The notes: generated from the sequence alone by a model not told the origin. Positions 50,543-60,502 are shown, counted from the first letter of the stretch. The stretch: DNA of 64,000 bases from Clostridiales bacterium 1_7_47FAA (GCA_000155435.1 DS990261.1:859987-923986), one strand, 5' to 3'. Program-made: numbers and translations.

Positions 50543-52057
50543 ATGGAGCAGAACGTTGTTTTGGAAATGCGGGGGATCAATAAGAATTTCCCCGGTGTAA
50601 AGGCACTGCAGAATGTGGATTTTACTTTGAGGAAAGGCGAAATTCACGCCCTTATGGGTGAAAATGGTGCCGGGAAGTCTACGCTGATAAAGGTGCTGAC
50701 CGGTGTGGAGGAATTTGAGACCGGCACAATCCGAATTGATGGTTCGTCCAGCACAATCATCAACCGGTCGCCCCAGGAAGCGCAGGAAAATGGAATCAGC
50801 ACAGTGTACCAGGAGGTCAATCTCTGTCCCAACCTGTCCGTGGCAGAGAACCTCTATATCGGCAGGGAACCAAAACTTGGGCCTATGATTGACTGGAAGG
50901 CCATGAAGAGGAATGCACAGGAACTGCTTAAGAGCCTGGACATCTACATTGATGTGACGGCGGCAGTGGAGAATTACTCCATCGCCATCCAGCAGATGAT
51001 AGCCATTGCCCGGGCAGTGGATATGTCGGCCAAGGTATTGATACTGGATGAGCCAACCTCTTCCCTGGATGACGGTGAGGTGGAGAAATTATTTGTGCTG
51101 ATGCGCCAGCTGCGGGATAAGGGGATTGGAATCATTTTCGTGACACATTTCCTGGAACAGGTGTATGCGGTCTGCGACAGGATAACGGTCCTCAGGAACG
51201 GAACCCTGGTGGGTGAGTTTAAGACAGAGGAACTGCCCAGGGTACAGCTGGTGGCCAGGATGATGGGTAAGGATTTTGATGACCTGGCAGCCATTAAGAA
51301 GGAAGGCGTTTCCACGGTAAAGGAGGATGTGATCATCCGCGCCAAGGGACTGGGACATAAGGGAACCATCAAGCCCTTTGACCTGGATATCCACAAAGGC
51401 GAGGTCATCGGACTTACAGGACTTCTGGGTTCAGGCCGTTCCGAGCTGGTCAGGGTCATTTACGGGGCAGATAAGCCTGACAGCGGGGAGCTGACCGTGA
51501 AGGGGAAGAAGTTAAAGGCCAGCACACCCATTGATGCAATGATGCAGGGAATGGCGTACCTGCCCGAGAACCGCAAGGAGGAAGGCATCATCGCCGACCT
51601 GTCCGTGCGTGAGAATATCATCATTGCCCTTCAGGCCAAACAGGGCATGTTCAAGCTGATGTCCAAAAAGGAACAGGAAGAATTTACGGATAAATACATT
51701 GATATCCTCCAGATTAAGACGGCTGACAGGGAGACGCCCATCAAGCAGCTGTCAGGCGGTAACCAGCAGAAGGTAATCCTGGGAAGATGGCTTCTGACCC
51801 AGCCGGATTTCCTCATACTGGATGAGCCGACCAGGGGTATTGACATCGGAACCAAGACAGAGATACAGAAGCTGGTACTTAAGCTGGCTGAAGATGGGAT
51901 GAGCGTGGTGTTCATTTCCTCAGAGATTGAGGAAATGCTCCGCACCTGCAGCCGTATGGCGGTCCTGCGTGACGGCGAGAAGGTAGGGGAGCTGGCAGAG
52001 GGCGAGCTGAGCCAGGATTCCATCATGAAGGCAATTGCAGGAGGAGGGGAAGAATAA
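50543..52057 (+). CDS. sugar ABC transporter ATP-binding protein (YtfR/RbsA-like)
   Basis: 504 residues with two ATPase domains: Walker A GENGAGKSTLIK (about residue 37), Walker B VLILDEPTSSLD (about residue 165); second half GLLGSGRSELVR (degenerate Walker A, about residue 293), signature LSGGNQQKV (about residue 400) and FLILDEPTRGID. The duplicated architecture is that of CUT2 carbohydrate importers. Stop and next start overlap by one base. Energises uptake by the two permeases. Confidence 0.95.
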   Translation: MEQNVVLEMRGINKNFPGVKALQNVDFTLRKGEIHALMGENGAGKSTLIKVLTGVEEFETGTIRIDGSSSTIINRSPQEAQENGISTVYQEVNLCPNLSVAENLYIGREPKLGPMIDWKAMKRNAQELLKSLDIYIDVTAAVENYSIAIQQMIAIARAVDMSAKVLILDEPTSSLDDGEVEKLFVLMRQLRDKGIGIIFVTHFLEQVYAVCDRITVLRNGTLVGEFKTEELPRVQLVARMMGKDFDDLAAIKKEGVSTVKEDVIIRAKGLGHKGTIKPFDLDIHKGEVIGLTGLLGSGRSELVRVIYGADKPDSGELTVKGKKLKASTPIDAMMQGMAYLPENRKEEGIIADLSVRENIIIALQAKQGMFKLMSKKEQEEFTDKYIDILQIKTADRETPIKQLSGGNQQKVILGRWLLTQPDFLILDEPTRGIDIGTKTEIQKLVLKLAEDGMSVVFISSEIEEMLRTCSRMAVLRDGEKVGELAEGELSQDSIMKAIAGGGEE

Positions 52058-53109
52058 TGGAAAAAGTGAAGAAAATAACAGGATACCGGCTTTTTCTCCC
52101 GCTGTCCTGTCTGCTCATCGTACTGCTGATCAACCTGATTACCACGCCTACATTTTTCAAGATATCCATTACCAATGGAGTCCTCTACGGCTACATCATC
52201 GATGTCATCAACCGTGCCAGCGAGCTGGTAGTGCTGGCTGTGGGCATGACCCTGGTGGTGTCCGCCTCGGCTGGTACGGATATTTCCGTGGGCGCAGTGA
52301 TGGCGGTGGCTGCTTCCGTGTGCACCCGCATCCTTGCGGCAGGGGAGGTGTCGGTCAATGAATATGCCAACCCTTATATCCTGGCGGTCCTGGGAGGCCT
52401 GGCCGTGGCAATTGTGTGCGGCTGCTTTAACGGTTTCCTGGTGGCGAAGCTGAAGATACAGCCCATGGTGGCGACCCTGATTCTGTTCACGGCAGGGCGC
52501 GGCATCTCACAGCTGGTCACCAACGGACAGATTACATATATCCGTGTGGACGCATATAAGCTTCTGGGCAACAATATTCCGGGAATCCCCATCCCAACCC
52601 CGATTTTCGTGGCTGTGATTGTGGTGGCCCTGACCTATGTGCTTCTCAAGAAGACGGCCCTTGGCATGTATATACAGGCAGTGGGCATCAATGAACGGGC
52701 CTCACGGCTGGTGGGACTTAAATCCACCAAGATCATCTGGCTGGCCTATGCGTTCTGCGGCCTGTGCGCAGGCATTGCAGGACTGGTGGCATCCTCCCGT
52801 ATCTATTCCGCGGATGCCAATAACATCGGTCTTAACATGGAGCTGGACGCCATTGCGGCGGTTGCCCTGGGCGGAAATTCACTGGGAGGCGGAAAGTTCT
52901 CGCTGCTGGGTTCCGTCATCGGTGCCTATACCATCCAGGCCCTGACCACCACCCTGTACGCCATGAGCGTGCCTTCCGACCAGATTCCCGTGTATAAGGC
53001 AATCGTGGTCATCCTGATTGTGGCGGTACAGTCTGAGGAACTTAGGAAACTGAAAAAACGCATGACTGCAAAACATACATCCAAGACAGTGGAAGGAGGA
53101 GCGGCATAA
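52057..53109 (+). CDS. sugar ABC transporter permease (YtfT-like)
   Basis: 350 residues, CUT2 permease of the RbsC type with about nine helices (LPLSCLLIVLLINLITTP, VVLAVGMTLVVSASAGTDIS, GAVMAVAASVCTRILA). DISVG and LGGNSLGGG are family motifs. Two adjacent permease genes indicate a heterodimeric channel as in YtfT-YjfF. Confidence 0.93.
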   Translation: MEKVKKITGYRLFLPLSCLLIVLLINLITTPTFFKISITNGVLYGYIIDVINRASELVVLAVGMTLVVSASAGTDISVGAVMAVAASVCTRILAAGEVSVNEYANPYILAVLGGLAVAIVCGCFNGFLVAKLKIQPMVATLILFTAGRGISQLVTNGQITYIRVDAYKLLGNNIPGIPIPTPIFVAVIVVALTYVLLKKTALGMYIQAVGINERASRLVGLKSTKIIWLAYAFCGLCAGIAGLVASSRIYSADANNIGLNMELDAIAAVALGGNSLGGGKFSLLGSVIGAYTIQALTTTLYAMSVPSDQIPVYKAIVVILIVAVQSEELRKLKKRMTAKHTSKTVEGGAA

Positions 53110-54131
53110 TGAAAAACAGCAATAAGAAAAAACTGGACGGCAACTCCTTCCTGCTGGTCGTGACCATCGTACTGTTCTTTGCAATGTACATTGTGGGTAT
53201 CATCATGTTCGGTGACCGCGGATTTGCAAAGGTACAGAATTTCCTGAACCTGTTCATCTCCAATGCCGGACTGATTGTGGTGGCTACCGGCATGACCATT
53301 GTCATGATTACGGGCGGCATTGATATTTCCGTTGGCTCCGTGGTGGCACTTATCTGCATGATGCTGGCATGGATGATGGAAAAGGCGGGAATCGGCGCGG
53401 TTCCGGCAATCATCATCGTGCTCATGACAGGCTGTGTGTTCGGCCTGGTGCAGGGCTTTTTGGTGGCGTACCTGAAAATCCAGCCCTTTATCGTGACCCT
53501 GGCAGGCATGTTCTTTGCAAGAGGCATGACCTCCATCATCAGCCAGGAGATGATAAGCATTAACAACGAAACGTTTAAATCCATTGCAACCTTTAAGATG
53601 TACCTGCCCTTTGGGGGATACCTGAACAAGAAGGGAATTATGATATACCCTTATATCTATCCCAGTGTCATCATTGCCCTTGTGGTGCTCCTGCTGATTT
53701 TCGTGGTGCTGAAATATACGAAATTCGGACGCTCCATCTACGCCATCGGCGGAAATGAACAGTCAGCCCTGCTTCTGGGCCTGAATGTCAGGAAAATCAA
53801 GCTTCAGGCTTACATACTGGATGGCTTCCTGGCCGGACTTGGGGGACTCCTGTTCTGTATGAATACCTGTTCCGGTTTCGTGGAGCAGGCCAAGGGATTT
53901 GAGATGGATGCCATTGCATCATCTGTAATCGGCGGGACCCTTCTTACGGGCGGTGTGGGAAATGTAATCGGCAGCCTGTTCGGAGTGCTGATTAAAGGTA
54001 CCATTGAATCATTTATCACCTTCCAGGGGACGCTGTCTTCCTGGTGGGTAAGGATTACCATTGCGGCGCTGCTTTGTTTCTTTATTGTGCTGCAGAGTTT
54101 GATTGCGGCGTTTAAGAGGAAGAGTAAGTAA
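53109..54131 (+). CDS. sugar ABC transporter permease (YjfF-like)
   Basis: 340 residues, second CUT2 permease: IVVATGMTIVMITGGIDISV, VVALICMMLAWMMEKAG, VSVIGGTLLTGGVGNVIGS-like segment (ASSVIGGTLLTGGVGNVIGS) and a hydrophobic end. The start overlaps the previous stop by one base (ATAATGA). Last gene of the transporter. Confidence 0.93.
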   Translation: MKNSNKKKLDGNSFLLVVTIVLFFAMYIVGIIMFGDRGFAKVQNFLNLFISNAGLIVVATGMTIVMITGGIDISVGSVVALICMMLAWMMEKAGIGAVPAIIIVLMTGCVFGLVQGFLVAYLKIQPFIVTLAGMFFARGMTSIISQEMISINNETFKSIATFKMYLPFGGYLNKKGIMIYPYIYPSVIIALVVLLLIFVVLKYTKFGRSIYAIGGNEQSALLLGLNVRKIKLQAYILDGFLAGLGGLLFCMNTCSGFVEQAKGFEMDAIASSVIGGTLLTGGVGNVIGSLFGVLIKGTIESFITFQGTLSSWWVRITIAALLCFFIVLQSLIAAFKRKSK

Positions 54132-54177
54132 GAGATGGGTGTGCGGAGGCTGCGTCCGCGGAGGATGCCAGGGCGGG

Positions 54178-54203
54178 AATGAATTTTCAGACATGCCCTA
54201 AGA
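54178..54203 (+). repeat. intergenic motif copy 1
   Basis: AATGAATTTTCAGACATGCC then CTAAGA. Related to the motifs at 60479-60502 and 61253-61280. It lies 47 bp after the permease stop and directly before the cloverleaf palindrome. Confidence 0.45.
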
Positions 54204-54204
54204 C

Positions 54205-54331
54205 CCTGACAGGCGGAAAGACGGGGGACCGGTGCTATTCGCTGAGAAATCCTGATGGACTTTCTCAGCGAATAGCACCTTGGATTCTTGCTTTGATGCA
54301 GGAATCCACCCCCGTCTTTCCGCCTGCCAGG
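54205..54331. repeat. cloverleaf-like nested palindrome
   Basis: An outer 23-bp stem (54205-54227 with 54309-54331, one mismatch) encloses two further hairpins: a perfect 19-bp stem (54231-54249 with 54261-54279, loop 11) and an 11-bp stem (TGGATTCTTGC with GCAGGAATCCA, 54281-54308). No credible gene lies in 54,132-54,464. The structure could be a bidirectional terminator between the transporter and the convergent degV, or a copy of a repeated palindromic element. Confidence 0.85.
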
Positions 54332-54464
54332 ATTTAAGAAGCTGCGGCCTCCTCCACAATGCGCCCAAACCGCCGCCCGCCCTGGCGTCCTCCGCGGACT
54401 GGGGACTTCCGGCCGGGATATGGGCCAAATGGCCAGGAAGGCAGGTCAATTGTTTCAATGGTGG

Positions 54465-55307
54465 TTAGAGGCGTAGGATTCCGATGCCTACCAGGCCCGG
54501 ACCGGTGTGGACGGCCATGGAGGGGACGATGGATTTCTCCATGATGAGATGTCCGCTTGGGATGCCTGAAATCAGCCTGGGACGCAGGGCATTGGCAGCT
54601 TCCTGGCCCTGGCCGTTTAACAGTGCGGTCAGGCATGGGCCGCTGCCGGCAAATGCCCGGGCTTCTTCCAACAGCCTGGACTGTCCATGTCTTGCCCCGC
54701 GTATCTTGGCAACCGTGTAATAAACGCCGTCATCATCACAGGAGATGATGGGCTTGATGTTTAACATGCTGCCTACCACGGAGGTGACCAGGCCGATGCG
54801 GCCGCCCTTGCGCAGGTAGGTCAGTGTATCCATGTAATAGAATACTTTGGAATCCTTGACTTTCTCAGGAAGTATTTCCGTCAGTTCATCAAAGGTTTTT
54901 CCTTTTTCTAATTCCATGGCAGCCCAGACAGCCAGGACTCCGGCGCCAAAGGATATGTTCCGGGTGTCCAGGACAAAGGTGGTCAGGTCCTTTTCCTGCT
55001 CCAGGATGCAGCATACCGTGTTGTAGGTCCCGCTTAAACCGCTGGATATGCAGAAGGCCAGGACATGGGTGTACCCTTCTGATTTGATTTCTTCTGCCAT
55101 GCTCTGCACTTCCTGGGGACTGGGGGTGGATGTGATGGGAATCTCACGGGGGAAACGCTGATAAACGGTTTCAGCCGTGATGTTCATATCGTCAACATAA
55201 TCCCCTTCCGGGTAAATGACATGAAGGCGCATCACCTTCATGTGGTATCTCTGAACCAGCTCTTCTGATACATCGCAGCCAGAGTCAATTAATATTGCAG
55301 TCTTCAT
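54465..55307 (-). CDS. DegV family fatty-acid-binding protein
   Basis: 280 residues. N-terminal MKTAILIDSGCDVSEELVQR with the conserved Asp/Ser, ITSTPSPQEVQSM (TSQPS-type motif), FCISSGLSGTYN and the C-terminal YLRKGGRIG hairpin define DegV (FakB-like) proteins that carry a fatty acid for phosphorylation by FakA. No fakA is next to it. Length normal. Convergent with the transporter operon and divergent from araR. Ribosome site GGAGGTG on the minus strand. Confidence 0.93.
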   Translation of the reverse strand: MKTAILIDSGCDVSEELVQRYHMKVMRLHVIYPEGDYVDDMNITAETVYQRFPREIPITSTPSPQEVQSMAEEIKSEGYTHVLAFCISSGLSGTYNTVCCILEQEKDLTTFVLDTRNISFGAGVLAVWAAMELEKGKTFDELTEILPEKVKDSKVFYYMDTLTYLRKGGRIGLVTSVVGSMLNIKPIISCDDDGVYYTVAKIRGARHGQSRLLEEARAFAGSGPCLTALLNGQGQEAANALRPRLISGIPSGHLIMEKSIVPSMAVHTGPGLVGIGILRL

Positions 55308-55346
55308 ACAACACCTCCATATGTAGTATTTAAAACTATATATTAA

Positions 55347-55375
55347 AGTATCTCATAATATATAGGCTGTGTCAA
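55347..55375 (-). promoter_or_regulatory. degV promoter
   Basis: On the minus strand TTGACA (55370-55375), 17-bp spacer, GATACT (55347-55352), about 33 bp before the degV start. The AraR box 55411-55426 lies 36 bp upstream of it. Confidence 0.75.
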
Positions 55376-55410
55376 GGTGAAAGGTTGGATGAAATGTAAT
55401 TTATAAATAA

Positions 55411-55426
55411 AGTTGTATGTACAAAT
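55411..55426 (+). promoter_or_regulatory. AraR operator 1
   Basis: AGTTGTATGTACAAAT matches the B. subtilis AraR operator ATTTGTACGTACAAAT at 14 of 16 positions. It lies 32 bp upstream of the araR -35 box. Confidence 0.78.
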
Positions 55427-55457
55427 TTTTGAGGATTAAAAAAGTTATCAATACTTA

Positions 55458-55486
55458 TTGACAATGATGGATGAAAAATGTATAGT
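55458..55486 (+). promoter_or_regulatory. araR operon promoter
   Basis: TTGACA (55458-55463), 17-bp spacer, TATAGT (55481-55486). It leaves an untranslated leader of about 260 bases before araR. Between 55,308 and 55,751 no gene is seen, only these regulatory sites. Confidence 0.8.
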
Positions 55487-55641
55487 AGGAGTATAGAGGA
55501 TTTATTGGGGAAATGAACGGAATTGATTGGAAAATTTATGGGGGAATCAGTTAAAAGTACTGATGACTGCATGGGCTGGGCGGTAAGATTCGTTTGGTGT
55601 TGGGAAATGGCAAAAGATAAATGGATTGTTGGTATGAAACA

Positions 55642-55657
55642 AGTTGTACGTACAGAA
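55642..55657 (+). promoter_or_regulatory. AraR operator 2
   Basis: AGTTGTACGTACAGAA matches ATTTGTACGTACAAAT at 13 of 16 positions. It lies about 150 bp downstream of the predicted start of transcription. Two operators on either side of a promoter permit the looped cooperative repression known for AraR. Confidence 0.75.
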
Positions 55658-55751
55658 GCGCTGTTGGCGTGAGACAGGCGGTATGAGGCCCGGCGTCAGG
55701 ATTAGATGGATGCAGGCATGACCGGGGGATGGATAAGGAAAAGGAACAGGG

Positions 55752-56852
55752 ATGCTTATGGGGATACAGGAGCCTAAGTATAAGGCAGTTTATAACTGGA
55801 TTGTTGATAATATCAACAGCGGGGAGCTGAAGGCGGGAGACAGGCTTCCTTCGGAGAATGAGCTTAGTGCGCGGTTTGGGCTGAGCCGTCAGACAATCCG
55901 CCATGCCATTGACCTTTTAGGACAGCAGAAGCTGGTGACCAGGGTCAGGGGCAGCGGGACCTATGTGGGCGGGGAAGTCAGGCAGGGACGCCGGGAGCGG
56001 TATATGAATATTGCTGTCATCAGTACGTATGTGGACAGCTACGTGTTCCCCACCGTGTTAAGGGAGATTGAGAGCGTGCTGTCCGGGAAGGGATATACGA
56101 CCCAGATTGCATTTACAGGCAACCGGGTTGGCAGGGAGCAGGAGATATTAAGTAACCTGATTGATAAGGATATCATTGACGGGCTGATTGTGGAACCGGC
56201 CAAGAGCGCCCTGCCCAATCCCAACCTGCATTATTACAGGGAACTGATGAAGCGGCAGATACCTGTCCTTTTCTTTAACAGCAATTATCCGGAACTGGGG
56301 CTGCCCTATGTGGCCATGGATGATGTCCGGGTGGGAAGGAAGGCTGTGGAGTATCTGGTGAAGGCCGGACACAGGCGGATTGGAGGCATTTTCAAGTGTG
56401 ATGACGGCCAGGGACTCCTTCGGTATAAAGGGTTCATGCAGGGGATGCAGGAAGCCGGACTGAGGGCAAAGGACCGCAATGTGGTATGGATTGATTCAGA
56501 GGATTTGGTGGATATGGAATATTGGTCGGACTATCTATTTAGCAGGATAGGGGACTGTACGGCCCTTGTGTGCTATAACGATGAGGTGGCGTATGTACTT
56601 TCCGGAATCTGCGGAAGACGGGGAATCCGTATACCGGACCAGTTATCGCTGGTTGGCATTGATAATTCCGAGCTTTCCACACTGGCCGATGTGCAGATTA
56701 CATCCCTTCCCTATCCTATGGAGGAACTGGGCAGGAAGGCGGCGGAGAATATTGTGAAGATGATTGAGAATCCGTGTTTTGACGGGAATTACTTGTTTGA
56801 TTCAGATGTGGTGGAACGGGTTTCCGTGAAGATACTTGGCAGTGGCAGCTAA
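55752..56852 (+). CDS. araR: arabinose operon repressor AraR (GntR-LacI)
   Basis: 366 residues. Residues about 1-75 form a GntR winged helix (PKYKAVYNWIVDNINSGELK, RLPSENELSARFGLSRQTIR, RVRGSGTYVGG); the rest is a LacI-type sugar-binding domain (MNIAVISTYVDSYVFPTVLR, GLIVEPAKSALPNP, GIDNSELSTLADVQITSLPY). This fusion is diagnostic of AraR, which releases DNA on binding L-arabinose. Two AraR boxes upstream imply autoregulation and control of the genes downstream. Ribosome site AAAAGGAACAGG. Confidence 0.92.
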   Translation: MLMGIQEPKYKAVYNWIVDNINSGELKAGDRLPSENELSARFGLSRQTIRHAIDLLGQQKLVTRVRGSGTYVGGEVRQGRRERYMNIAVISTYVDSYVFPTVLREIESVLSGKGYTTQIAFTGNRVGREQEILSNLIDKDIIDGLIVEPAKSALPNPNLHYYRELMKRQIPVLFFNSNYPELGLPYVAMDDVRVGRKAVEYLVKAGHRRIGGIFKCDDGQGLLRYKGFMQGMQEAGLRAKDRNVVWIDSEDLVDMEYWSDYLFSRIGDCTALVCYNDEVAYVLSGICGRRGIRIPDQLSLVGIDNSELSTLADVQITSLPYPMEELGRKAAENIVKMIENPCFDGNYLFDSDVVERVSVKILGSGS

Positions 56853-56865
56853 AAGGAGGCGGCTT

Positions 56866-57264
56866 ATGGAGAAAGGGAAGGACAGGGGAGGCGCAAAACC
56901 TCTTCAGGCAACAGTGGTCATACGCCTGATTGCGGGAGGGTATCTGGTGTATCTGGCCCATGATTTATTTAAGATTTATCTTAATCCCGCGGAGGGCGGG
57001 AAGATTTACCAGCTGGGATGTGCTGCGTTTTTCTTTGCAGTGGGGGCCGGACTGGCTGTCTGGTCTGGAATGAAGCTTATAAAAGGTGATTATGTGAAAA
57101 ACGGTGAACGTGCTGATGGAGGGGAAACGCAGACGGACGAAGAATCGGCTGAGGATGCGGGAGCGGCTGATGGGACAAAAGAAGCTGCGGAGGAAACGCC
57201 TGAGGCAGATGACACCGAAAAAATAATAAATATTCAGGAGGACGATGGAAATGATAGGAGTTAA
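56866..57264 (+). CDS. small two-helix membrane protein in ara operon
   Basis: 132 residues from ATG 56866 behind AAAAGGAGG. Two hydrophobic helices (VVIRLIAGGYLVYLAHDLF and LGCAAFFFAVGAGLAVWSG) are followed by a hydrophilic Glu/Asp/Ala-rich tail. The stop lies inside the first codons of araA. No family recognised; such ara-linked membrane proteins are not part of the classical operon, so its role is open. Confidence 0.75.
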   Translation: MEKGKDRGGAKPLQATVVIRLIAGGYLVYLAHDLFKIYLNPAEGGKIYQLGCAAFFFAVGAGLAVWSGMKLIKGDYVKNGERADGGETQTDEESAEDAGAADGTKEAAEETPEADDTEKIINIQEDDGNDRS

Positions 57265-58747
57265 AAGTTATAAGTTCTGGTTCTGTACCGGTTCACAGGA
57301 TCTGTATGGGGATGAATGCCTGGCGCATGTGGCGGAGCATTCCAGGATTATTGTTGACAACCTGAACCAGTCGGGTATCCTGCCCTATGAGGTGGTGTGG
57401 AAACCAACCCTGATTACCAATGAACTGATCCGCAGGACCTTTAATGAAGCTAATTCTGATGAGGAGTGCGCGGGCGTCATCACATGGATGCATACATTTT
57501 CACCGGCCAAGTCATGGATCCTGGGACTTCAGGAGTTTCGGAAGCCTCTGATGCATTTCCATACACAGTTCAACCAGGAGATTCCCTATGACACCATTGA
57601 CATGGATTTCATGAATGAGAACCAGTCCGCGCATGGGGACAGGGAATACGGACATATGGTTACCCGCATGGGTATTGAGCGCAAGGTCATTGTGGGACAC
57701 TGGAGCGATGAGAAGGTGCAGGGACGCATTGCCGGGTGGATGCGCACCGCGGTGGGCATCATGGAGAGCAGTCATGTAAGGGTGGCAAGATTTGCCGATA
57801 ACATGAGGAATGTTGCTGTTACCGAGGGCGATAAGGTTGAGGCCCAGATGAAGTTTGGCTGGGAAGTGGATGCATATCCTGTGAATGAGCTGTGCGAATA
57901 TGTGAAGGCAGTTCCAAAGGGGGATATCACGGCCCTGTTGGATGAGTATTACAGTAAGTACACCATCCTGTTAGAGGGAAGGGACCCCGAGGAATTTAAG
58001 CGCCATGTGGCTGTCCAGGCCCAGATTGAGGCTGGCCTTGAGAAGTTCCTTGTTGAGAAGGATTATCATGCGATTGTCACACATTTCGGCGATTTAGGCG
58101 AGCTGCAGCAGCTTCCCGGCCTGGCAATCCAGAGACTGATGGAAAAGGGTTACGGATTCGGCGGGGAAGGCGACTGGAAGACGGCTGCCATGGTAAGGCT
58201 GATGAAGATCATGGCCCAGGGAGTGAAGGATGCCAAGGGCACATCCTTTATGGAGGATTATACATATAACCTGGTTCCGGGTAAGGAGGGCATCCTGGAA
58301 GCGCACATGCTGGAGGTCTGCCCGTCCATTGCCGACGGGGATATCAGCATCAAGGTGAACCCGCTGTCCATGGGTGACAGGGAAGACCCTGCAAGACTGG
58401 TGTTCACATCCAAGACGGGTCACGGAATCGCCACCTCGCTGGTGGATCTGGGAACCAGGTTCCGCCTGATCATCAATGATGTGGAATGCAGGAAGACGGA
58501 AAAGGCAATGCCTAAGCTTCCGGTTGCAACCGCATTCTGGACACCGGAGCCAAGCCTGGCAACCGGAGCAGAAGCCTGGATCCTGGCAGGAGGCGCCCAC
58601 CATACGGCATTCTCCTATGACCTGACGGCGGAGCAGATGGGCGACTGGGCAGATTCCATGGGCATTGAGGTTGTGTATATTGACAAGGATACAACCATCC
58701 GGGGCCTGAAAAATGAACTGCGCTGGAACGCAGCGGCTTACAGATAG
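57245..58747 (+). CDS. araA: L-arabinose isomerase
   Basis: 500 residues, full length. YKFWFCTGSQDLYGDECLAH at the N-terminus, MHTFSPAKSWILGLQ, FHTQFNQEIPYDTIDMDFMN and WKTAAMVRLMKIMA match AraA; Mn-binding Glu/His are in GEGDWKTAAM-type and LEAHMLEVCPS regions. It converts L-arabinose to L-ribulose in the cytoplasm. Start at ATG 57245 after AGGAGG (57235-57240); ATG 57251 is an alternative. Overlaps the membrane-protein gene by 20 bases. Confidence 0.95.
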   Translation: MEMIGVKSYKFWFCTGSQDLYGDECLAHVAEHSRIIVDNLNQSGILPYEVVWKPTLITNELIRRTFNEANSDEECAGVITWMHTFSPAKSWILGLQEFRKPLMHFHTQFNQEIPYDTIDMDFMNENQSAHGDREYGHMVTRMGIERKVIVGHWSDEKVQGRIAGWMRTAVGIMESSHVRVARFADNMRNVAVTEGDKVEAQMKFGWEVDAYPVNELCEYVKAVPKGDITALLDEYYSKYTILLEGRDPEEFKRHVAVQAQIEAGLEKFLVEKDYHAIVTHFGDLGELQQLPGLAIQRLMEKGYGFGGEGDWKTAAMVRLMKIMAQGVKDAKGTSFMEDYTYNLVPGKEGILEAHMLEVCPSIADGDISIKVNPLSMGDREDPARLVFTSKTGHGIATSLVDLGTRFRLIINDVECRKTEKAMPKLPVATAFWTPEPSLATGAEAWILAGGAHHTAFSYDLTAEQMGDWADSMGIEVVYIDKDTTIRGLKNELRWNAAAYR

Positions 58748-58761
58748 GAAAACGCGGGTGA

Positions 58762-58789
58762 AGCCGCAGCCGGGATGACGGCTGCGGCT
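58762..58789 (+). other. GC-rich hairpin between araA and kinase
   Basis: AGCCGCAGCCG (58762-58772), loop GGATGA, CGGCTGCGGCT (58779-58789), a perfect 11-bp stem without a T-run. Likely an mRNA processing or stability element, or a weak terminator, tuning araA against the kinase. Confidence 0.65.
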
Positions 58790-58819
58790 CCCGGTGTTTC
58801 AATGAAGGAGGGGTAATTC

Positions 58820-60427
58820 ATGAGTTTAGATCATAATGCAGTTAAGGAAGGAATCGAAAAGGGAAATACATCGCTGGGAATCGAGCTGGGCTCCACCAGG
58901 ATCAAGGCAGTGCTCATTGGGGAGGACCATACGCCCATTGCCTCCGGAAGCCATGACTGGGAAAACCGGTATGTGGACCATATCTGGACCTATACCCTGG
59001 AGGACATATGGAATGGAATCAGGGACTGTTATTCAAAGATGGCGGCTGATGTGAAGGAAAGGTACGGCGTAACCCTTACCACCATTGGTTCCATTGGATT
59101 TTCCGCCATGATGCACGGGTATATGGCCTTTGATAAGGATGGGAAGCTGCTGGTTCCCTTCCGCACATGGAGGAATACCATTACAGGGCCTGCCTCTGAG
59201 AAGCTGACCCAGGTTTTCCAGTACAATGTACCCCAGAGATGGAGCATTGCCCATCTGTACCAGGCTATCCTTAATAAGGAGGAACATGTAAAGGATATTG
59301 ATTATCTCATTACATTGGAGGGGTATGTGCACTGGATGCTGACCGGGAAGCGGGTTCTTGGCATTGGCGATGTGGCAGGCATGTTCCCGGTGGACATCCA
59401 TACAAAGGATTTTGACCAGAAGCGGATTGACCAGTTTGATGAACTGGTGGCAGGGGAGCATTTCCCATGGAAACTGAGGGACATCCTTCCAAAGGCCCTG
59501 GTGGCCGGACAGGATGCGGGCGTATTGACAGAGGAAGGCGCAAAGCTGCTTGATGTGTCCGGAAACCTGAAAGCCGGCATCCCCATGTGTCCGCCTGAGG
59601 GGGACGCGGGGACCGGGATGGCTGCCACCAACAGCGTTGCGGTGCGTACGGGCAATGTTTCCGCCGGTACAAGCGTGTTTGCCATGGTGGTGCTGGAAAA
59701 GGAGCTGGAGCATGTGTATCCTGAGATTGACCTGGTAACCACGCCGGCAGGCGATATGGTGGCTATGGTGCACTGCAACAACTGTACGTCCGACCTGAAC
59801 GCCTGGGTAAACCTGTTCAGGGAGTTTGCACAGACAATGGGCATGAAGGTGGATATGGATGACCTGTTCGGGAAGCTTTACAACAAGGCGCTGGAAGGGG
59901 ACGCGGACTGCGGCGGACTGCTGGCGTACAATTATTTCTCAGGAGAACACATCACCCACTTTGAGGAGGGACGCCCGCTGTTTGCGCGTATGCCTGACAG
60001 CAGGTTTAACCTTGCCAACTTCATGAGGGTGCACCTGTATACTTCCCTGGGCGCCCTTAAGACCGGCATGGATATCCTGTTAAAGAAGGAAAATGTGAAG
60101 GTGGATACCCTTCTGGGACACGGCGGCCTGTTTAAGACAAAGGGCGTGGGACAGAGGATACTGGCAGGCGCAATGAACGCCCCGGTGTCCGTCATGGAGA
60201 CGGCCGGTGAAGGCGGCGCATGGGGAATCGCGCTGCTGGCATCCTATATGAGGAACCGGGAAGAGGGCGAGACACTGGATGCATATCTGGCAGATAAGGT
60301 CTTTGGCGGTGATAAGGGCATCACGGTGGAACCTGTTAAGGAAGATGTGGAAGGATTTGAGGCATTCATGGAGCGGTATGCAGAGGGCCTTGCCGTTGAG
60401 CGGGCTGCTGTGGAGCATATGAGATAG
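58820..60427 (+). CDS. FGGY-family sugar kinase, probable L-ribulokinase
   Basis: 535 residues. N-terminal [20 protein letters not shown] is the phosphate-binding strand of FGGY kinases; [19 protein letters not shown] and [20 protein letters not shown] plus [20 protein letters not shown] complete the fold. Sequence features resemble xylulokinases, but the position between araA and araD makes L-ribulose the probable substrate, giving L-ribulose 5-phosphate. Start ATG 58820 after AAGGAGGGG. The symbol araB is not assigned because the family line is uncertain. Confidence 0.85.
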   Translation: MSLDHNAVKEGIEKGNTSLGIELGSTRIKAVLIGEDHTPIASGSHDWENRYVDHIWTYTLEDIWNGIRDCYSKMAADVKERYGVTLTTIGSIGFSAMMHGYMAFDKDGKLLVPFRTWRNTITGPASEKLTQVFQYNVPQRWSIAHLYQAILNKEEHVKDIDYLITLEGYVHWMLTGKRVLGIGDVAGMFPVDIHTKDFDQKRIDQFDELVAGEHFPWKLRDILPKALVAGQDAGVLTEEGAKLLDVSGNLKAGIPMCPPEGDAGTGMAATNSVAVRTGNVSAGTSVFAMVVLEKELEHVYPEIDLVTTPAGDMVAMVHCNNCTSDLNAWVNLFREFAQTMGMKVDMDDLFGKLYNKALEGDADCGGLLAYNYFSGEHITHFEEGRPLFARMPDSRFNLANFMRVHLYTSLGALKTGMDILLKKENVKVDTLLGHGGLFKTKGVGQRILAGAMNAPVSVMETAGEGGAWGIALLASYMRNREEGETLDAYLADKVFGGDKGITVEPVKEDVEGFEAFMERYAEGLAVERAAVEHMR

Positions 60428-60478
60428 GAAACAGGATAGAAGGGCTTCAAGGGCTGCGGGCGGCCGGGGTGACGGAAA

Positions 60479-60502
60479 GCAATGTTTAGACGCGCCCTGA
60501 GA
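60479..60502 (+). repeat. intergenic motif copy 2
   Basis: GCAATGTTTAGACGCGCCCT then GAGAT, between the kinase and araD. Shorter variant of the motif at 54178 and 61253. Confidence 0.35.
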
